From: Burkholderiales bacterium
Lineage (GTDB): Bacteria; Pseudomonadota; Gammaproteobacteria; Burkholderiales; Burkholderiaceae_C
Assembly (NCBI GenBank): GCA_017307865.1
Contig: JAFKGE010000052.1
Location: forward strand, 1-32,800
Direction: 5' to 3'
DNA length: 32,800 bases
Shown: positions 1 through 11,752 of the stretch, piece by piece
Layout: each line of letters begins with the position of its first letter
Position numbering within the stretch: the stretch's first letter is position 1
The notes under the pieces: generated by a model
Database searches by the model: none
Told to the model about the DNA's origin: nothing
The model's input: the letters and a program-made list of their open reading frames with translations, nothing else
Made by a program: the position numbers and the translations under genes

Positions 1-94
1 AGCCCACTGGAACATCGAAGTGTCGAAAATTCAGCCTGAATCAACGACTTACGATGCTCCTTGGACTTCCTCAGAATTCCCCGGAACGATGCGG

Positions 95-168
95 TGGAGC
101 GGGTGAAGGGAATCGAACCCTCGTATGAAGCTTGGGAAGCTGCCGTTCTGCCATTGAACTACACCCGC
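95..168 (-). tRNA. tRNA-Gly (anticodon TCC)
   Basis: The reverse complement folds as a 74-nt tRNA with CCA encoded at positions 97-95. The acceptor arm GCGGGTG pairs with CACCCGC, the T arm carries GGTTCGATTCC, and the anticodon loop is TTCCCAA, giving anticodon UCC, which reads GGA/GGG glycine codons. The anticodon stem has one C-U mismatch at its second pair compared with the usual E. coli form. The gene lies 17 bp downstream of the hpnE stop on the same strand. Confidence 0.95.
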
Positions 169-185
169 TCAGGCAAGCGCCGATT

Positions 186-1517
186 CTAGCGGAGCGCTTC
201 GGCCGCCTGGCGTCCGCTGCGCACGGCGCCCTCCAGCGTAGCGGGGTAGGGGCCGTCGACGTAATCACCGCAGGCGAGCAGGCCCGGCGCGATGCGGGCC
301 GGCGGGCGCTGCAGCGCGGCGCTGCAGGCGAAGGTGGCGCGCTTTTCGGTCACGGTCAGCAGGGGCTGCACGGCCAGGCCCAGTTCGCGCTGCGCCTGGG
401 CGACGACGGCGGCCTGCAGCGCCGCGCGCTCGCCGGCGCTGTCGCTGACGACGAAGGCCAGCAGCCCGGTCGGCTCGCGCGTGCCGGTGATGGCGTCGCG
501 GTCGAACACGAACTGGGCCGGTGCATCGGTGCCGCTGCGCAGGGCCAGCATGGGCCGCGGCAGCAGGCTGGCGGTGGTGGCTGTGAGCGCCTGGGCATAG
601 ACCGTGGTGATGGCGCGATGCTTCAGTCGGGCTGTGCTGGCGCACCAGTCCTGCATCGCAGGTGCTATGCTATTGAAAGCTGCCGGTGCTGATTGGGCAA
701 GGGCTTGAGCCGCATTCGATGCTGAAGTGGCCCAGATCACGCGCTCGAAGGCCTGTCCGCCCACGCTCCAGTGCGGCCCTTGCGCATGCAGCGCGTCGAC
801 GCGCTCGCCGCAGCGCAGCACGGCGCCGCGCTGCTGCAGCCAATGCAAGGCGGCATGCGGCAGCAGCGCGCCCAAATCGACGCGCGCCAGCAGCAGGTTG
901 GAATGGCCGCGCCCGCCCAGCAGCGCGTCGTGCAGCACGCGCAGAAAGACCCGGCCGCTGGCCTGCTGGACGGGGGTGTTGAGCGCGGCCACGCACAGCG
1001 GCTCGATGAACTCGGTCATCAGGCGTGGGGGCAGGGTGCGGCACAGCGCCGCCACGGTCATGTCCGGCGGGCAAGCAAAACCGGCCCGGCGCCAGCCGAG
1101 GGATGCACGCAGCAGGGCCAAACGCTCGCTCCACCGCCAGCCGCGGGCGCGCAGGATGCCGGCCAGCGCGTCCCATGGTGGCGGCCCGTCGGGCAGCTGC
1201 AGGCCGCTGCCGTCGGCAAAGCGCAGGGCCAGCGGCAGGCGCAGCAGGGCGCTTGCGGGGTCGACGCCGACCGTGCGCATCAGGCGCAGGCTTTCGGTGT
1301 AGGCGCCGATCAGGATGTGCTGGCCGTTGTCGACCATCACCTCGCGCCCGTCGGGCAGGCGCAGCGGCACGCCGCGCGCGCGCCCGCCCGGCTGGCGCGC
1401 GGCCTCGAACACGGTGACCGCGTGGCCGGCCTGCACGGCCTGCACGGCGGCCGCCAGGCCCGCCCAGCCCGCGCCAACGACGGCGATGCGCAACGGCGCG
1501 GCGGCTTGGGCGTTCAT
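186..1517 (-). CDS. hpnE: Hydroxysqualene dehydroxylase HpnE (FAD-dependent)
   Basis: A 443-residue flavoprotein of the amine oxidase/phytoene desaturase superfamily. The N-terminus carries the FAD dinucleotide-binding motif VVGAGWAGLAAAVQA at about residues 13-27, followed by an acidic strand end (TVFEAARQPGGRA). The C-terminus has the second FAD motif region (LLACGDYVDGPYPATLEGAVRSG, interrupted here only for citation). HpnE reduces hydroxysqualene to squalene, the last step of the HpnCDE route. It is the third hpn gene in the minus-strand order trxB, hpnC, hpnD, hpnE, 78 bp after hpnD. Residues of about 266-283 are encoded by a copy of the dispersed palindromic repeat (671-720), an apparent in-frame insertion. 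No squalene-hopene cyclase gene is in the window, so the fate of the squalene is not shown. Family and order support are strong. Confidence 0.9.
   Translation of the reverse strand: MNAQAAAPLRIAVVGAGWAGLAAAVQAVQAGHAVTVFEAARQPGGRARGVPLRLPDGREVMVDNGQHILIGAYTESLRLMRTVGVDPASALLRLPLALRFADGSGLQLPDGPPPWDALAGILRARGWRWSERLALLRASLGWRRAGFACPPDMTVAALCRTLPPRLMTEFIEPLCVAALNTPVQQASGRVFLRVLHDALLGGRGHSNLLLARVDLGALLPHAALHWLQQRGAVLRCGERVDALHAQGPHWSVGGQAFERVIWATSASNAAQALAQSAPAAFNSIAPAMQDWCASTARLKHRAITTVYAQALTATTASLLPRPMLALRSGTDAPAQFVFDRDAITGTREPTGLLAFVVSDSAGERAALQAAVVAQAQRELGLAVQPLLTVTEKRATFACSAALQRPPARIAPGLLACGDYVDGPYPATLEGAVRSGRQAAEALR
671..720 (+). repeat. Dispersed palindromic repeat, copy A (inside hpnE)
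   Basis: Reads TATTGAAAGCTGCCGGTGCT then GATTGGGCAAGGGCTTGAGC then CGCATTCGA. It matches the layout of the other copies: an A/T-rich start, AGCTGC, a central inverted pair around ATTGGGCAAG, a purine-rich AG..CC block, and an ATTTTGA-like end. It lies within hpnE on the opposite strand and keeps its frame, encoding an alanine-rich stretch (AQALAQSAPAAFNSIAP). It is more degenerate than the intergenic copies. Confidence 0.6.
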
Positions 1518-1520
1518 GAG

Positions 1521-1570
1521 TCGAAAAGGGTTGCAGCCCGCATGCAGAAAGCGCGAGCAGCTATCGAATC
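1521..1570 (-). repeat. Dispersed palindromic repeat, copy B (hpnD-hpnE gap)
   Basis: On the minus strand this reads TTCGATAGCTGCTCGCGCTT, then TCTGCATGCGGGCTGCAACC, then CTTTTCGA. It has the family signature GATAGCTGC-N-GCGCTT, a degenerate return arm (GCGGGCTG) and a terminal CTTTTCGA. It fills most of the 78-bp gap between hpnD and hpnE, so it is probably carried on the transcript. Confidence 0.75.
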
Positions 1571-1595
1571 AGGAATCATCGCGGTCGAAGCGAAA

Positions 1596-2438
1596 TCAGA
1601 AGCGCCCGAGTGCCTGCATCTTCCAGGCCAGCCAGAACTTGCGCAGCGGCGTGAGCTGGATGCGCTGGTGCAGCACCCGAAAGTCGCTGGCCTCGATCTC
1701 GCGCAGCAGGGTGCGGTAGATGCTGGCCATCATCAGGCCGGGCTTCTGGCTGCGGCGGTCGGCGGCGGGCAGCAGGGCCAGCGCCTCGTCGTACAGGCCG
1801 TGGGCGCGCTGGGCCTGAAAGCGCATCAGCGCCGCGAAGCGCCCGGAATATTCGCCCTGCAGGATTTCGTCGGCGCGCACCTCGAAGCGCTGCAGCTCGC
1901 TGGTGGGCAGGTACAGGCGCTCGCGCCGCGCGTCCTCGCCGACGTCGCGGATGATGTTGGTGAGCTGAAAGGCCAGGCCCAGCCGGTGCGCATAGGCGGT
2001 GGTGGCCGGGTCAGTCTGGCCGAAGATGCGCGCCGACACCTCGCCCACCACGCCGGCCACCCGGTGGCAGTAGCGCTGCAACTCGTCGAAGTCGAAGTAG
2101 CGCGTGGGCTGCAGGTCCATCTGGCAGCCTTCGATGACGTCCAGCAGCGGGCGCGGCTCGATGCCGAACGCGGCGGCGTGCGGCATCAGCGCCTGCATCA
2201 CCGGGTGCGTGGGCCGGCCCTCGAAGGCGCTGCGCACCTCGCCCTGCCACCAGGCCAGCTTGGCGGCGGCCACGCCGGGGTCGCTCACGCTGTCGGCCAC
2301 GTCGTCTACCTCTCGGCAAAAGGCATAGAAGGCCGTGATGGCCGCGCGCCGCGCCGGCGGCAAAAACAGAAAGGCGTAGTAAAAGCTGCTGCCCGAGGCG
2401 GCGGCCTTTTGCTGGACGTAGTCTTGCGGCGTGCTCAC
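1596..2438 (-). CDS. hpnD: Presqualene diphosphate synthase HpnD
   Basis: A 280-residue all-alpha trans-isoprenyl diphosphate synthase of the squalene/phytoene synthase family. Both Asp-rich metal-binding motifs are present: FCREVDDVADSV near residues 42-53 and NIIRDVGEDARRERLYLP near residues 160-178. It condenses two farnesyl diphosphates to presqualene diphosphate. The stop of hpnC lies 12 bp upstream of its start, so the two genes form a coupled pair. The start ATG (MSTPQDYV) fits the usual HpnD N-terminus, where a Q-K-A-A-A-SGSSFYY segment follows. The length is normal for the family. Confidence 0.92.
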   Translation of the reverse strand: MSTPQDYVQQKAAASGSSFYYAFLFLPPARRAAITAFYAFCREVDDVADSVSDPGVAAAKLAWWQGEVRSAFEGRPTHPVMQALMPHAAAFGIEPRPLLDVIEGCQMDLQPTRYFDFDELQRYCHRVAGVVGEVSARIFGQTDPATTAYAHRLGLAFQLTNIIRDVGEDARRERLYLPTSELQRFEVRADEILQGEYSGRFAALMRFQAQRAHGLYDEALALLPAADRRSQKPGLMMASIYRTLLREIEASDFRVLHQRIQLTPLRKFWLAWKMQALGRF

Positions 2439-2450
2439 GGGGGGCGATTG

Positions 2451-5176
<2,726 letters not shown>

Positions 5177-5205
5177 TTAAGCTTGCGGCAGCAGTTTTTT
5201 TTCTC

Positions 5206-7545
5206 ATGGCCTATCCCCTCAATACCTTCAACGCCGACGACCGCGCCCCGCCGCGGCGCACCTCGGTGCAGCGCTTTGCACAAGAAATCGCGCTGGTGGT
5301 CGGCCTGGCGCTGATCCTGTTCCTGACGCTGGCGCTGGCCAGCTATTCGCCCACCGACGCCGCCTGGTCCACCTCGGGCGCGGGCGGCCCGGTGCACAAC
5401 TGGGCCGGCATGCTGGGCGCCTGGCTGGCCGATCTGCTGTACGTGCTGCTGGGCTTTTCAGCCTGGTGGTGCGTGGCCGCCGCGGTGCGCGCCTGGGCCG
5501 CCATGCTGCTGCGCTGGACGCAGGGGCAGGCCGGCGAGGGCGCCGGCAAGCCGCTGTCGCCCTGGGGCCTGCTGGCCTCGGTGCGCTGGACGTCCTGGCT
5601 GGGGCTGGCGCTGGTGCTGGCCGCCAGCTCGGGGCTGGAGTGGAGCCGCCTGTACCGCTACGACGACGTGCTGCCCGGCGCCGCCGGCGGCGTGCTGGGT
5701 TACCTGGGCGGGCCGCTGGCGCTCAAGTGGCTGGGCTTTACCGGCTCCACCCTGCTGGGCATCGCGGCGCTGATGGTGGGCGTGGCGCTGCTGTTTCGCT
5801 TCTCGTGGGGGCGCGTGGCCGAGCACATCGGCGCGGCGCTGTACGCGCTGATCGAGCGCCGCCGCTCGCGCAAGGCCATGGCCGAGGACGTGGCGCTGGG
5901 CCGCCAGGCCACGCGCGAGCGCGACGAGGTGCTGACGCAGGAGCGCGAGGTCGCGCACGAGCAGCCGGCCGCGCCCGTGCTGATCGAGCCCACGGTGGTC
6001 GACGTGCCCAAGAGCGAGCGCGTGGTCAAGGAACGGCAAAAGCCCCTGTTCACCGAGCTGCCCGACAGCAAGCTGCCGCAGGTCGACCTGCTGGACGGCG
6101 CCGCCGCGCGCCAGGAAACGGTGGCGCCCGAGACGCTGGAGATGACCAGCCGCCTGATCGAGAAAAAGCTCAAGGACTTCGGCGTCGAGGTGCGCGTGGT
6201 GGCGGCCGCGCCGGGCCCGGTCATCACGCGCTACGAGATCGAGCCGGCCACGGGCGTCAAGGGTTCGCAGGTGGTCAACCTGGCCAAGGATCTGGCGCGC
6301 AGCCTGAGCCTGGTGTCGATCCGCGTGATCGAGACCATCCCCGGCAAGAACTACATGGCGCTGGAGTTGCCCAACGCGCGGCGCCAGTCGATTCGCCTGT
6401 CCGAAATTTTGGGCTCGCAGGTCTACAACGACGCCAAGAGCCTGCTGACCGTGGGCCTGGGCAAGGACATCATCGGCAAGCCGGTGGTGGCCGACCTGGC
6501 CAAGATGCCGCACGTGCTGGTGGCCGGCACCACCGGCTCGGGCAAGTCGGTGGGCATCAACGCCATGATCCTGAGCCTGCTGTACAAGGCCGAGCCCAAG
6601 GACGTGCGCCTGCTGATGATCGACCCCAAGATGCTGGAGATGTCGGTCTACGAAGGCATTCCGCATCTGCTGGCGCCGGTGGTCACCGACATGAAGCAGG
6701 CCGCCAACGGCCTGAACTGGTGCGTCGCCGAGATGGAGCGCCGCTACAAGATCATGAGCAAGACCGGCGTGCGCAACGTGGCCGGCTTCAACCAGAAGAT
6801 CGACGAGGCCAAGGCGCGCGGCGAATTCATCCACAACCCCTTCAGCCTGACGCCCGAAGACCCCGAACCGCTGGAGCGCCTGCCGCACATCGTCGTCGTC
6901 ATCGACGAGTTGGCCGACCTGATGATGGTGGTCGGCAAGAAGATCGAAGAACTCATCGCCCGCCTGGCGCAAAAGGCGCGCGCCGCCGGCATCCACCTGA
7001 TCCTGGCCACCCAGCGCCCCAGCGTGGACGTGATCACCGGCCTGATCAAGGCCAACATTCCCACGCGCATCTCGTTTCAGGTCAGCAGCAAGATCGACAG
7101 CCGCACCATCCTCGACCAGATGGGCGCCGAGGCCCTGCTGGGCATGGGCGACATGCTGTATCTGCCCAGCGGCACCGGCCTGCCCATTCGCGTGCACGGC
7201 GCCTTCGTCAGCGACGACGAGGTGCACCGCGTGGTCGACTACCTCAAGAGCCAGGGCGAGCCCAACTACATCGAGGGCGTGCTGGAGGGCGGCACCGTCG
7301 ACGGCGACGAGGGCGGCCTGGGCGGTGGCGAGGACAGCGGCGGCGAGAAGGACCCGATGTACGACCAGGCCGTCGAGGTGGTGCTGAAAAACCGCAAGGC
7401 CAGCATCTCGCTGGTGCAGCGCCACCTGAAGATCGGCTACAACCGCGCCGCGCGCCTGGTCGAGGACATGGAAAAGGCCGGTCTCGTCAGCCCCATGACG
7501 GCCGACGGCAAGCGCGACATCCTGGTGCCGGCGCGCGCCGAGTGA
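5206..7545 (+). CDS. ftsK: DNA translocase FtsK
   Basis: A 779-residue membrane-anchored DNA pump that aligns chromosome ends and acts at the division septum with XerCD. Seen: about four N-terminal transmembrane helices (residues ~25-210), a short charged linker (unlike the very long linker of E. coli FtsK), the motor with Walker A GTTGSGKS at residues 441-448 and Walker [13 protein letters not shown], and a C-terminal gamma winged helix ([34 protein letters not shown]) that reads KOPS sites. The linker is short, so it is the compact FtsK/SpoIIIE type. The lolA gene follows on the same strand, as in many Proteobacteria. Confidence 0.97.
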   Translation: MAYPLNTFNADDRAPPRRTSVQRFAQEIALVVGLALILFLTLALASYSPTDAAWSTSGAGGPVHNWAGMLGAWLADLLYVLLGFSAWWCVAAAVRAWAAMLLRWTQGQAGEGAGKPLSPWGLLASVRWTSWLGLALVLAASSGLEWSRLYRYDDVLPGAAGGVLGYLGGPLALKWLGFTGSTLLGIAALMVGVALLFRFSWGRVAEHIGAALYALIERRRSRKAMAEDVALGRQATRERDEVLTQEREVAHEQPAAPVLIEPTVVDVPKSERVVKERQKPLFTELPDSKLPQVDLLDGAAARQETVAPETLEMTSRLIEKKLKDFGVEVRVVAAAPGPVITRYEIEPATGVKGSQVVNLAKDLARSLSLVSIRVIETIPGKNYMALELPNARRQSIRLSEILGSQVYNDAKSLLTVGLGKDIIGKPVVADLAKMPHVLVAGTTGSGKSVGINAMILSLLYKAEPKDVRLLMIDPKMLEMSVYEGIPHLLAPVVTDMKQAANGLNWCVAEMERRYKIMSKTGVRNVAGFNQKIDEAKARGEFIHNPFSLTPEDPEPLERLPHIVVVIDELADLMMVVGKKIEELIARLAQKARAAGIHLILATQRPSVDVITGLIKANIPTRISFQVSSKIDSRTILDQMGAEALLGMGDMLYLPSGTGLPIRVHGAFVSDDEVHRVVDYLKSQGEPNYIEGVLEGGTVDGDEGGLGGGEDSGGEKDPMYDQAVEVVLKNRKASISLVQRHLKIGYNRAARLVEDMEKAGLVSPMTADGKRDILVPARAE

Positions 7546-7628
7546 TGGCTCCGTTTCCGTCCGGCAAGCCGATGTTTCCACCGGTTGCCGGGCTGAACCT
7601 TCTCACCGTTTGCACGATCCGATCGCCC

Positions 7629-8288
7629 ATGACCTTCGCTCCTTCATGGCGCTTTCCGCGCCCCGCCGCCGTGCTGGCCATGCTGGCGCTGACGGCATCC
7701 GTCGCCTGGGCCGACGGGCTGGACAGCCTGCAGAACTTCATCCAGCACACGCGCAGCGGCCGCGCCGACTTCACGCAGACGGTGACCGCGCCCACGCGGG
7801 ACGGCAAGCCGGGGCGCGTCAAGACGTCCAGCGGCACGTTCGAGTTTCAGCGCCCGGGCAAATTCCGCTTCGACTATCAAAAGCCCTTCGTGCAGACCAT
7901 CGTCGCCGATGGCCAGACGCTGTGGCTGTACGACGCCGACCTGAACCAGGTGACCGAGCGCGCACAGGCGCAGGTGCTGGGCCAGACGCCGGCCGCGCTG
8001 ATCGCCGAGGCGACCGACCTGCGCGCGCTGCAGGCCGACTTCACGCTCACAGCCGAGCCCGCGCGCGATGGCCTGCAGTGGGTCAAGGCCGTGCCCAAGG
8101 CCAGGGACGGGCAGCTGCAGCAGGTGCAGGTGGGTTTCGACGGCGCGCAACTGGCAGCGCTGGAAATTCTGGACAGCTTCGGCCAGCGCTCGGTGCTCAA
8201 GTTCGGCCCCATGCAGCTCAACCCGACGCTGCCGGCCAGCACGTTCCAGTTCAAGCCGCCCGCCGGCGCCGACGTGCTCAGGCAGTAA
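7629..8288 (+). CDS. lolA: Outer membrane lipoprotein carrier protein LolA
   Basis: A 219-residue periplasmic chaperone that carries lipoproteins from LolCDE to LolB. The start MTFAPSWRFPRPAAVLAML gives a Sec signal peptide ending in SVAWA before DGLDSLQNF. The mature part has the family features: F-x-Q near ADFTQTVTAP, SSGTFEFQRPGKFRFDY, QTIVADGQTLWLYDADLNQVT, and a C-terminal beta strand. Another in-frame ATG lies 57 bp upstream but would bury the signal peptide. 83 bp separate it from ftsK, probably the same transcript. Confidence 0.95.
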   Translation: MTFAPSWRFPRPAAVLAMLALTASVAWADGLDSLQNFIQHTRSGRADFTQTVTAPTRDGKPGRVKTSSGTFEFQRPGKFRFDYQKPFVQTIVADGQTLWLYDADLNQVTERAQAQVLGQTPAALIAEATDLRALQADFTLTAEPARDGLQWVKAVPKARDGQLQQVQVGFDGAQLAALEILDSFGQRSVLKFGPMQLNPTLPASTFQFKPPAGADVLRQ

Positions 8289-8360
8289 GGGCAACGCCGA
8301 ACAAATCCTCGCGCGCGTCGCATCCCTGGGCTCGGGCGGTCTGCGGCGTTGAAAATCCTC

Positions 8361-8380
8361 GCGATACCGCCCGGTATCGC
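8361..8380. terminator. Hairpin between lolA and gluQ (possible terminator)
   Basis: GCGATACC-GCCC-GGTATCGC gives a perfect 8-bp stem with a 4-nt loop, followed by TGCGGTTTTC. It lies between the two convergent genes lolA and gluQ. The surrounding 8289-8439 segment also holds inverted AACGCCG/CGGCGTT flanks and a second hairpin CGCTGA-CTTGT-TCAGCG at the gluQ stop. The T-run is poor, so a repeat origin is equally possible. Confidence 0.4.
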
Positions 8381-8439
8381 TGCGGTTTTCGCCTTGCAGC
8401 CCATCCCGATCCAGGGCGCGACACATCGCGCTGACTTGT

Positions 8440-9399
8440 TCAGCGTCGCCCAAGGCGCGCCCGCCAGGCCGCTGTCCAGCGCGCCAGCAGGGCGCCCACG
8501 CTGCTGTCGCTGGCGTCTGAATCCAGCTGCAGATGCCGCGCCGCCGCGCGCAGCGCGCGCGCCGGGTCGCTCAAGTCCAGCGCCTGCGCGCCGTTTTGCT
8601 TGCTGAGCTTTTCGCCGTCGGCCCCCAGCACCAGCGGCGTGTGCAGGTAGCGCGGCGTGGGCAGGCCCAGCGCGGTTTGCAGGGCGATCTGGCGCGGCGT
8701 GTTGTCGGCCAGGTCTTCGCCGCGCACCACGTCGGTGATGCCTTGCGCGGCATCGTCCACCACCACCGCCAGCTGGTAGGCCCACAGGCCGTCGGCGCGC
8801 TTCAACACGAAGTCGCCCACCTCGCGCGACAGCTGTTGCCGCTGCGCGCCCAGGCGGCGGTCGTGCCAGTGGATGGCGCCGCTTGCTTCATCATTGATAG
8901 CTTCTCGCGCTTGATGGGCGGGCGCTGCAAGCCATTTTTGTTCAAAACGCCTGGTGTGCATCCGCCACGCGCGCGCGGCGCGCCCGTGCAGGCCGCCGCG
9001 CTCGGGGCGGCAGGTGCCGGGGTAGGGCAGCTCGCGCCCGCGCTGGCGCGTGATGCCGGCGGCGGCCTGCGCTTGCGCGATGTCCTGGCGCGAGCAGGCG
9101 CAGGGGTAGACCAAGCCGTTGTCGATCAGTTGCTCCAGCGCCGTTTGGTACGCGGCCGCGCGGCTGGACTGCCACAGCGGCGGCGCATCGGGCGTGAGGC
9201 CGCAGCGCGCCAGCTGCTGCACGATCAGGCGGTCGGCGCCGGGCACGCAACGCGGCGTGTCCACGTCCTCGATGCGCAGCAGCCAGCGCCCGCCGTGGGC
9301 GCGCGCGTCCAGCCAGCTGGCCAGCGCGGCGACCAGCGAACCAGCGTGCAGCGGGCCGGTGGGCGAGGGGGCGAAGCGGCCGATGTAGGTGGCCCCCAC
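8440..9399 (-). CDS. gluQ: Glutamyl-Q tRNA(Asp) synthetase GluQ
   Basis: A 319-residue class I synthetase-like protein without the anticodon-binding domain. It attaches glutamate to queuosine at position 34 of tRNA-Asp. Seen: [20 protein letters not shown] (HIGH region), [14 protein letters not shown], zinc-site cysteines in [10 protein letters not shown] and YPGTCR, LAVVVDD and VVRGEDLAD, and KLSKQN (KMSKS-like). The only suitable start is a GTG at 9399, inside the downstream edge of a dispersed repeat, giving MGATYIGRF. Residues of about 150-170 come from a copy of another repeat (8891-8948) encoding [19 protein letters not shown], apparently an in-frame insertion. Confidence 0.93.
   Translation of the reverse strand: MGATYIGRFAPSPTGPLHAGSLVAALASWLDARAHGGRWLLRIEDVDTPRCVPGADRLIVQQLARCGLTPDAPPLWQSSRAAAYQTALEQLIDNGLVYPCACSRQDIAQAQAAAGITRQRGRELPYPGTCRPERGGLHGRAARAWRMHTRRFEQKWLAAPAHQAREAINDEASGAIHWHDRRLGAQRQQLSREVGDFVLKRADGLWAYQLAVVVDDAAQGITDVVRGEDLADNTPRQIALQTALGLPTPRYLHTPLVLGADGEKLSKQNGAQALDLSDPARALRAAARHLQLDSDASDSSVGALLARWTAAWRARLGRR
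8891..8948 (+). repeat. Dispersed palindromic repeat, copy D (inside gluQ)
   Basis: Reads TCATTGATAGCTTCTCGCGC, then TTGATGGGCGGGCGCTGCAA, then GCCATTTTTGTTCAAAA. This is the clearest intragenic copy: GATAGCT, GCGCTTGATGGGCGGGCGC, and the A/T-rich tail ATTTTTGTTCAAAA all match intergenic copies. Opposite in orientation to gluQ and in frame. Confidence 0.85.
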
Positions 9400-9641
9400 G
9401 CTCCCCGCTGCGCGTGGTTCGCTGGCCCCCGAGGGGGCGCTCGCCGCCTTGGGGCGGCCCGGCGGCGGCTCGGATGCCCCCACGCTCCCCGCTGCGCGTG
9501 GTTCGCTGGCCTTGCAGGCCGCTGAGCCGTCGGAGCCGGCTCCTCTTCGGGCTGTCCCGACTCGCACTGGCGAGTCGGGAGCCGCAGCCCTCAGCCCCGC
9601 GAGGGCGCTCGCCGCCTTGGGGCGGCCCGGCGGCGGCTCGG
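9393..9641. repeat. Two copies of a GC-rich dispersed repeat between gluQ and a flavoprotein gene
   Basis: The segment CCCCCACGCTCCCCGCTGCG ... ending GGCGGCCCGGCGGCGGCTCGG occurs at 9393-9471. It recurs at 9476-9641, split by an 88-bp insert (about 9511-9598) that holds an 11-bp perfect hairpin (TCCCGACTCGC-ACTG-GCGAGTCGGGA, 9555-9580). The same pattern GCCGCCTTGGGGCGGCCCGG is present in both copies. I associate this type of repeat, read in spurious proteins as [10 protein letters not shown], with Comamonadaceae. gluQ takes its start codon from the first copy. Confidence 0.75.
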
Positions 9642-9658
9642 CAGCCTGGGTCACGCGG

Positions 9659-10705
9659 TCAGGCGATGGCCAGCGCCAGCTCCAGGCCCGAGACGAAGGC
9701 GTCCTCGACGCGCTGGCCCAGGCACCAGTCGCCGCACAGGCCCAGGCCCAGCGCCGCGTCCCACACGAAGGGCTGGCCCAGCGGCGCCAGCGTGCGCGCG
9801 TGCGGCCACAGGCGCGCCTGGGCGTGGCCGGGGGTGGCGCGGATGCCGGTGATTTCGGCAAAGGCCTTGAGCAGCTTGGCGCCGGCGCGCTCGGCGTCGT
9901 CCTGCACGTGCTCGCGCGACCAGTCGCTGCTGGCCTGCACCGTCCAGCGCTCGATGCTGCCGCGCTGCGGCTTGGAGCTTTCGCGCGCCAGCCAGGCGAT
10001 GCGGTGGTGCGTGCTGCGGGCGGCGTTCCACTGCGGGCCCAGGGTGTACAGGCCGGGCTGCGCCGCTTGCGGAAAGGCCAGCATCAGCGTCCAGCACGGC
10101 GCCATCTCGACGCGCGCCAGCAGGTCCGCCAGCGCGCCCGCCTGCTCCGATTGAAAGAGCAGGTTGCGCGCCCGCGGCGCGGGCAGGGCGCTGATCACCA
10201 CGTCGGCCGGCAGCGGCGCCGCGCCCTCGTCGATGTGCAGTTGCCAGCCCTCACCGGCGCGCTGCAGGCGCTGCACGCGGGTGTTCAGGCGCAGGCGGCC
10301 CGCTTGGGCCAGCGGCTCGGCCCAGTGCCGGGGCAGGGCGGCCATGGCGGGGGCGGCCACCCAGTGCGCCTCGGTGGGCGGCGGCGCGGCCTCGATCTGG
10401 CGGCCGTGCTCGTCCAGCACACGCACCGCGCTGGCGCTCCAGCGGCGCGCCAGTTGCGGGGCGGTGGCTTCCAGCGCCTGCGCCAGCCGCGCGTCGCGCA
10501 CGGTGAAGTACTGCGCGCCGCAGTCGAAGCCGCCAAAGGGCGAATCGCAGGTGGCCATGCGTCCGCCCGGCGTGCCCGATCCTTCCAGCAGCGTCACGTC
10601 GTGCCCCGCCTGCGCCAGCGTGCGGGCACACGCCAGGCCGGCGATGCCGGCGCCGATGACGGCGATGCGTTGGGGGCGGGCGGGCGGGGGGCGGTGGCGG
10701 CTCAT
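9659..10705 (-). CDS. Renalase-like FAD-dependent oxidoreductase
   Basis: A 348-residue flavoprotein. The N-terminus carries the dinucleotide-binding motif [20 protein letters not shown] (residues ~16-35) with the acidic strand end [14 protein letters not shown] and the segment [14 protein letters not shown] that is typical of renalase-like proteins. The C-terminus has the FAD-contacting [20 protein letters not shown]. Bacterial renalases oxidise dihydropyridine side-products of NAD(P)H, but the substrate is not shown here. It ends 18 bp before the repeats that precede gluQ and starts 9 bp after the lysR stop on the same strand. Confidence 0.8.
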   Translation of the reverse strand: MSRHRPPPARPQRIAVIGAGIAGLACARTLAQAGHDVTLLEGSGTPGGRMATCDSPFGGFDCGAQYFTVRDARLAQALEATAPQLARRWSASAVRVLDEHGRQIEAAPPPTEAHWVAAPAMAALPRHWAEPLAQAGRLRLNTRVQRLQRAGEGWQLHIDEGAAPLPADVVISALPAPRARNLLFQSEQAGALADLLARVEMAPCWTLMLAFPQAAQPGLYTLGPQWNAARSTHHRIAWLARESSKPQRGSIERWTVQASSDWSREHVQDDAERAGAKLLKAFAEITGIRATPGHAQARLWPHARTLAPLGQPFVWDAALGLGLCGDWCLGQRVEDAFVSGLELALAIA

Positions 10706-10714
10706 GCGCTCACT

Positions 10715-11665
10715 CTACACGTTCGCCGGCGCCTGCAGCAGCGCGCGGCGGGTGATGGGGCGCTCCAGCCGCTCCAGCCACCACGACAGCGCCTGGCCCG
10801 GCTGCGTGCGCGCCGGCCAGGCGTAGTGCAGCGTGGCCGTGCGCGTGCTGCGCTCCAGCCGCCGCTCGACCAGCTGGCCGCCGGCCAGCCAGGGGCGCGC
10901 CAGCGGCTCGGGCAGAAAGCCTACGCCCAGCCCGCGCAGGTGCGCCGCCAGCTTGGCCTGCAGGCTGGCGACGGTGAGCGTCGCCTGCCCCGCCAGCAGG
11001 CCGAAGGACAGCGTGGCGCTGCCCGGCGCCGAGTCGGCCACCACGACGGCGCGGTGCTGCAGCAGCACGCTGTCGGACAGCGGCTCGGGCACGCTTGCCA
11101 GCGGGTGTGTGGGCGCGATGGCGTAGACGAAGCGCACATGGCCCAGCGGGCGGGCGCGCAGGTTGGCGGCGTTGGCGGGCTCCAGCATCACGCCCAGCGC
11201 CAGGTCGGCCTGGCCGGATGTCAGCGCCGCCAGCGTGCCGCTCAGGATCTCGTCGCGCAGGCGCAGGCGGGTGGGCGGGTCGAGCGCGAAGAAGTCCTGG
11301 CACAGCTCCATCAGCGCGGCGGGCGCGATCACGCCGTCGACGGCGATGGTGAGCGAAGGCTCCCAGCCGGTGGCCACGCGCTGTACGCGCCGCACCACGG
11401 CGTCCACGTCCTGCTTCAGGCGCGCGCCCTGGGCCAGCAACTCGACGCCGGCGGGCGTGGCGCGCGCCTGGCGGCTGCTGCGGTCGAACAGCAGCACGTC
11501 GAGCGCGTCCTCGATCTGGCGCACGCGGTAGGTCAGCGCGCTGGGCACCAGGCCCAGCTCGCGCGCGGCGCCGGCAAAGCTGCCGGCGCGGCCGATGGCG
11601 TCCAGTAGGCGAAAGGCCTCGGGGGTCAGCAGGTCGGCGGGGTCGGGCAATGGGGTTCCATTCAT
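10715..11665 (-). CDS. LysR-family transcriptional regulator
   Basis: A 316-residue LysR-type regulator. Residues ~15-75 form the HTH (LLDAIGRAGSFAGAARELGL, SALTYRVRQIEDALDVLLFD) and the rest is a periplasmic-binding-like effector domain (LTIAVDGV, ILSGTLAALTSGQADLALGV, VGFLPEPLARPWLAGG). It is divergent from the pirin gene 87 bp away and overlaps an operator-like palindrome at its own start codon, so it probably autoregulates and controls pirin-doxX. Pirin, DoxX and LysR genes are often found together in Proteobacteria. The effector is unknown. Confidence 0.9.
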   Translation of the reverse strand: MNGTPLPDPADLLTPEAFRLLDAIGRAGSFAGAARELGLVPSALTYRVRQIEDALDVLLFDRSSRQARATPAGVELLAQGARLKQDVDAVVRRVQRVATGWEPSLTIAVDGVIAPAALMELCQDFFALDPPTRLRLRDEILSGTLAALTSGQADLALGVMLEPANAANLRARPLGHVRFVYAIAPTHPLASVPEPLSDSVLLQHRAVVVADSAPGSATLSFGLLAGQATLTVASLQAKLAAHLRGLGVGFLPEPLARPWLAGGQLVERRLERSTRTATLHYAWPARTQPGQALSWWLERLERPITRRALLQAPANV

Positions 11666-11681
11666 TCAATGTTTTTGAATG
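11663..11681. promoter_or_regulatory. LysR-type operator over the lysR start codon
   Basis: CATTCAA-TGTTT-TTGAATG is a perfect 7-bp inverted repeat with a 5-nt spacer. It contains the T-N11-A core (TCAATGTTTTTGA) of LysR-family boxes. The left arm includes the lysR ATG (CAT at 11663-11665), so binding would also affect lysR translation initiation or expression. It lies 71 bp from the pirin start. Confidence 0.55.
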
Positions 11682-11752
11682 ATGCCATCAAACGCCCACG
11701 CTCGAAAGGGTCTTGTCCGCCCTTAAATTCGAGTCATTGAAAGGAGTTGACC

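Noticed and set aside
5458-7581. Minus-strand open frame of about 700 codons
   Set aside because: It is the antisense of ftsK and is dominated by Ala/Gly/His/Gln without conserved motifs.
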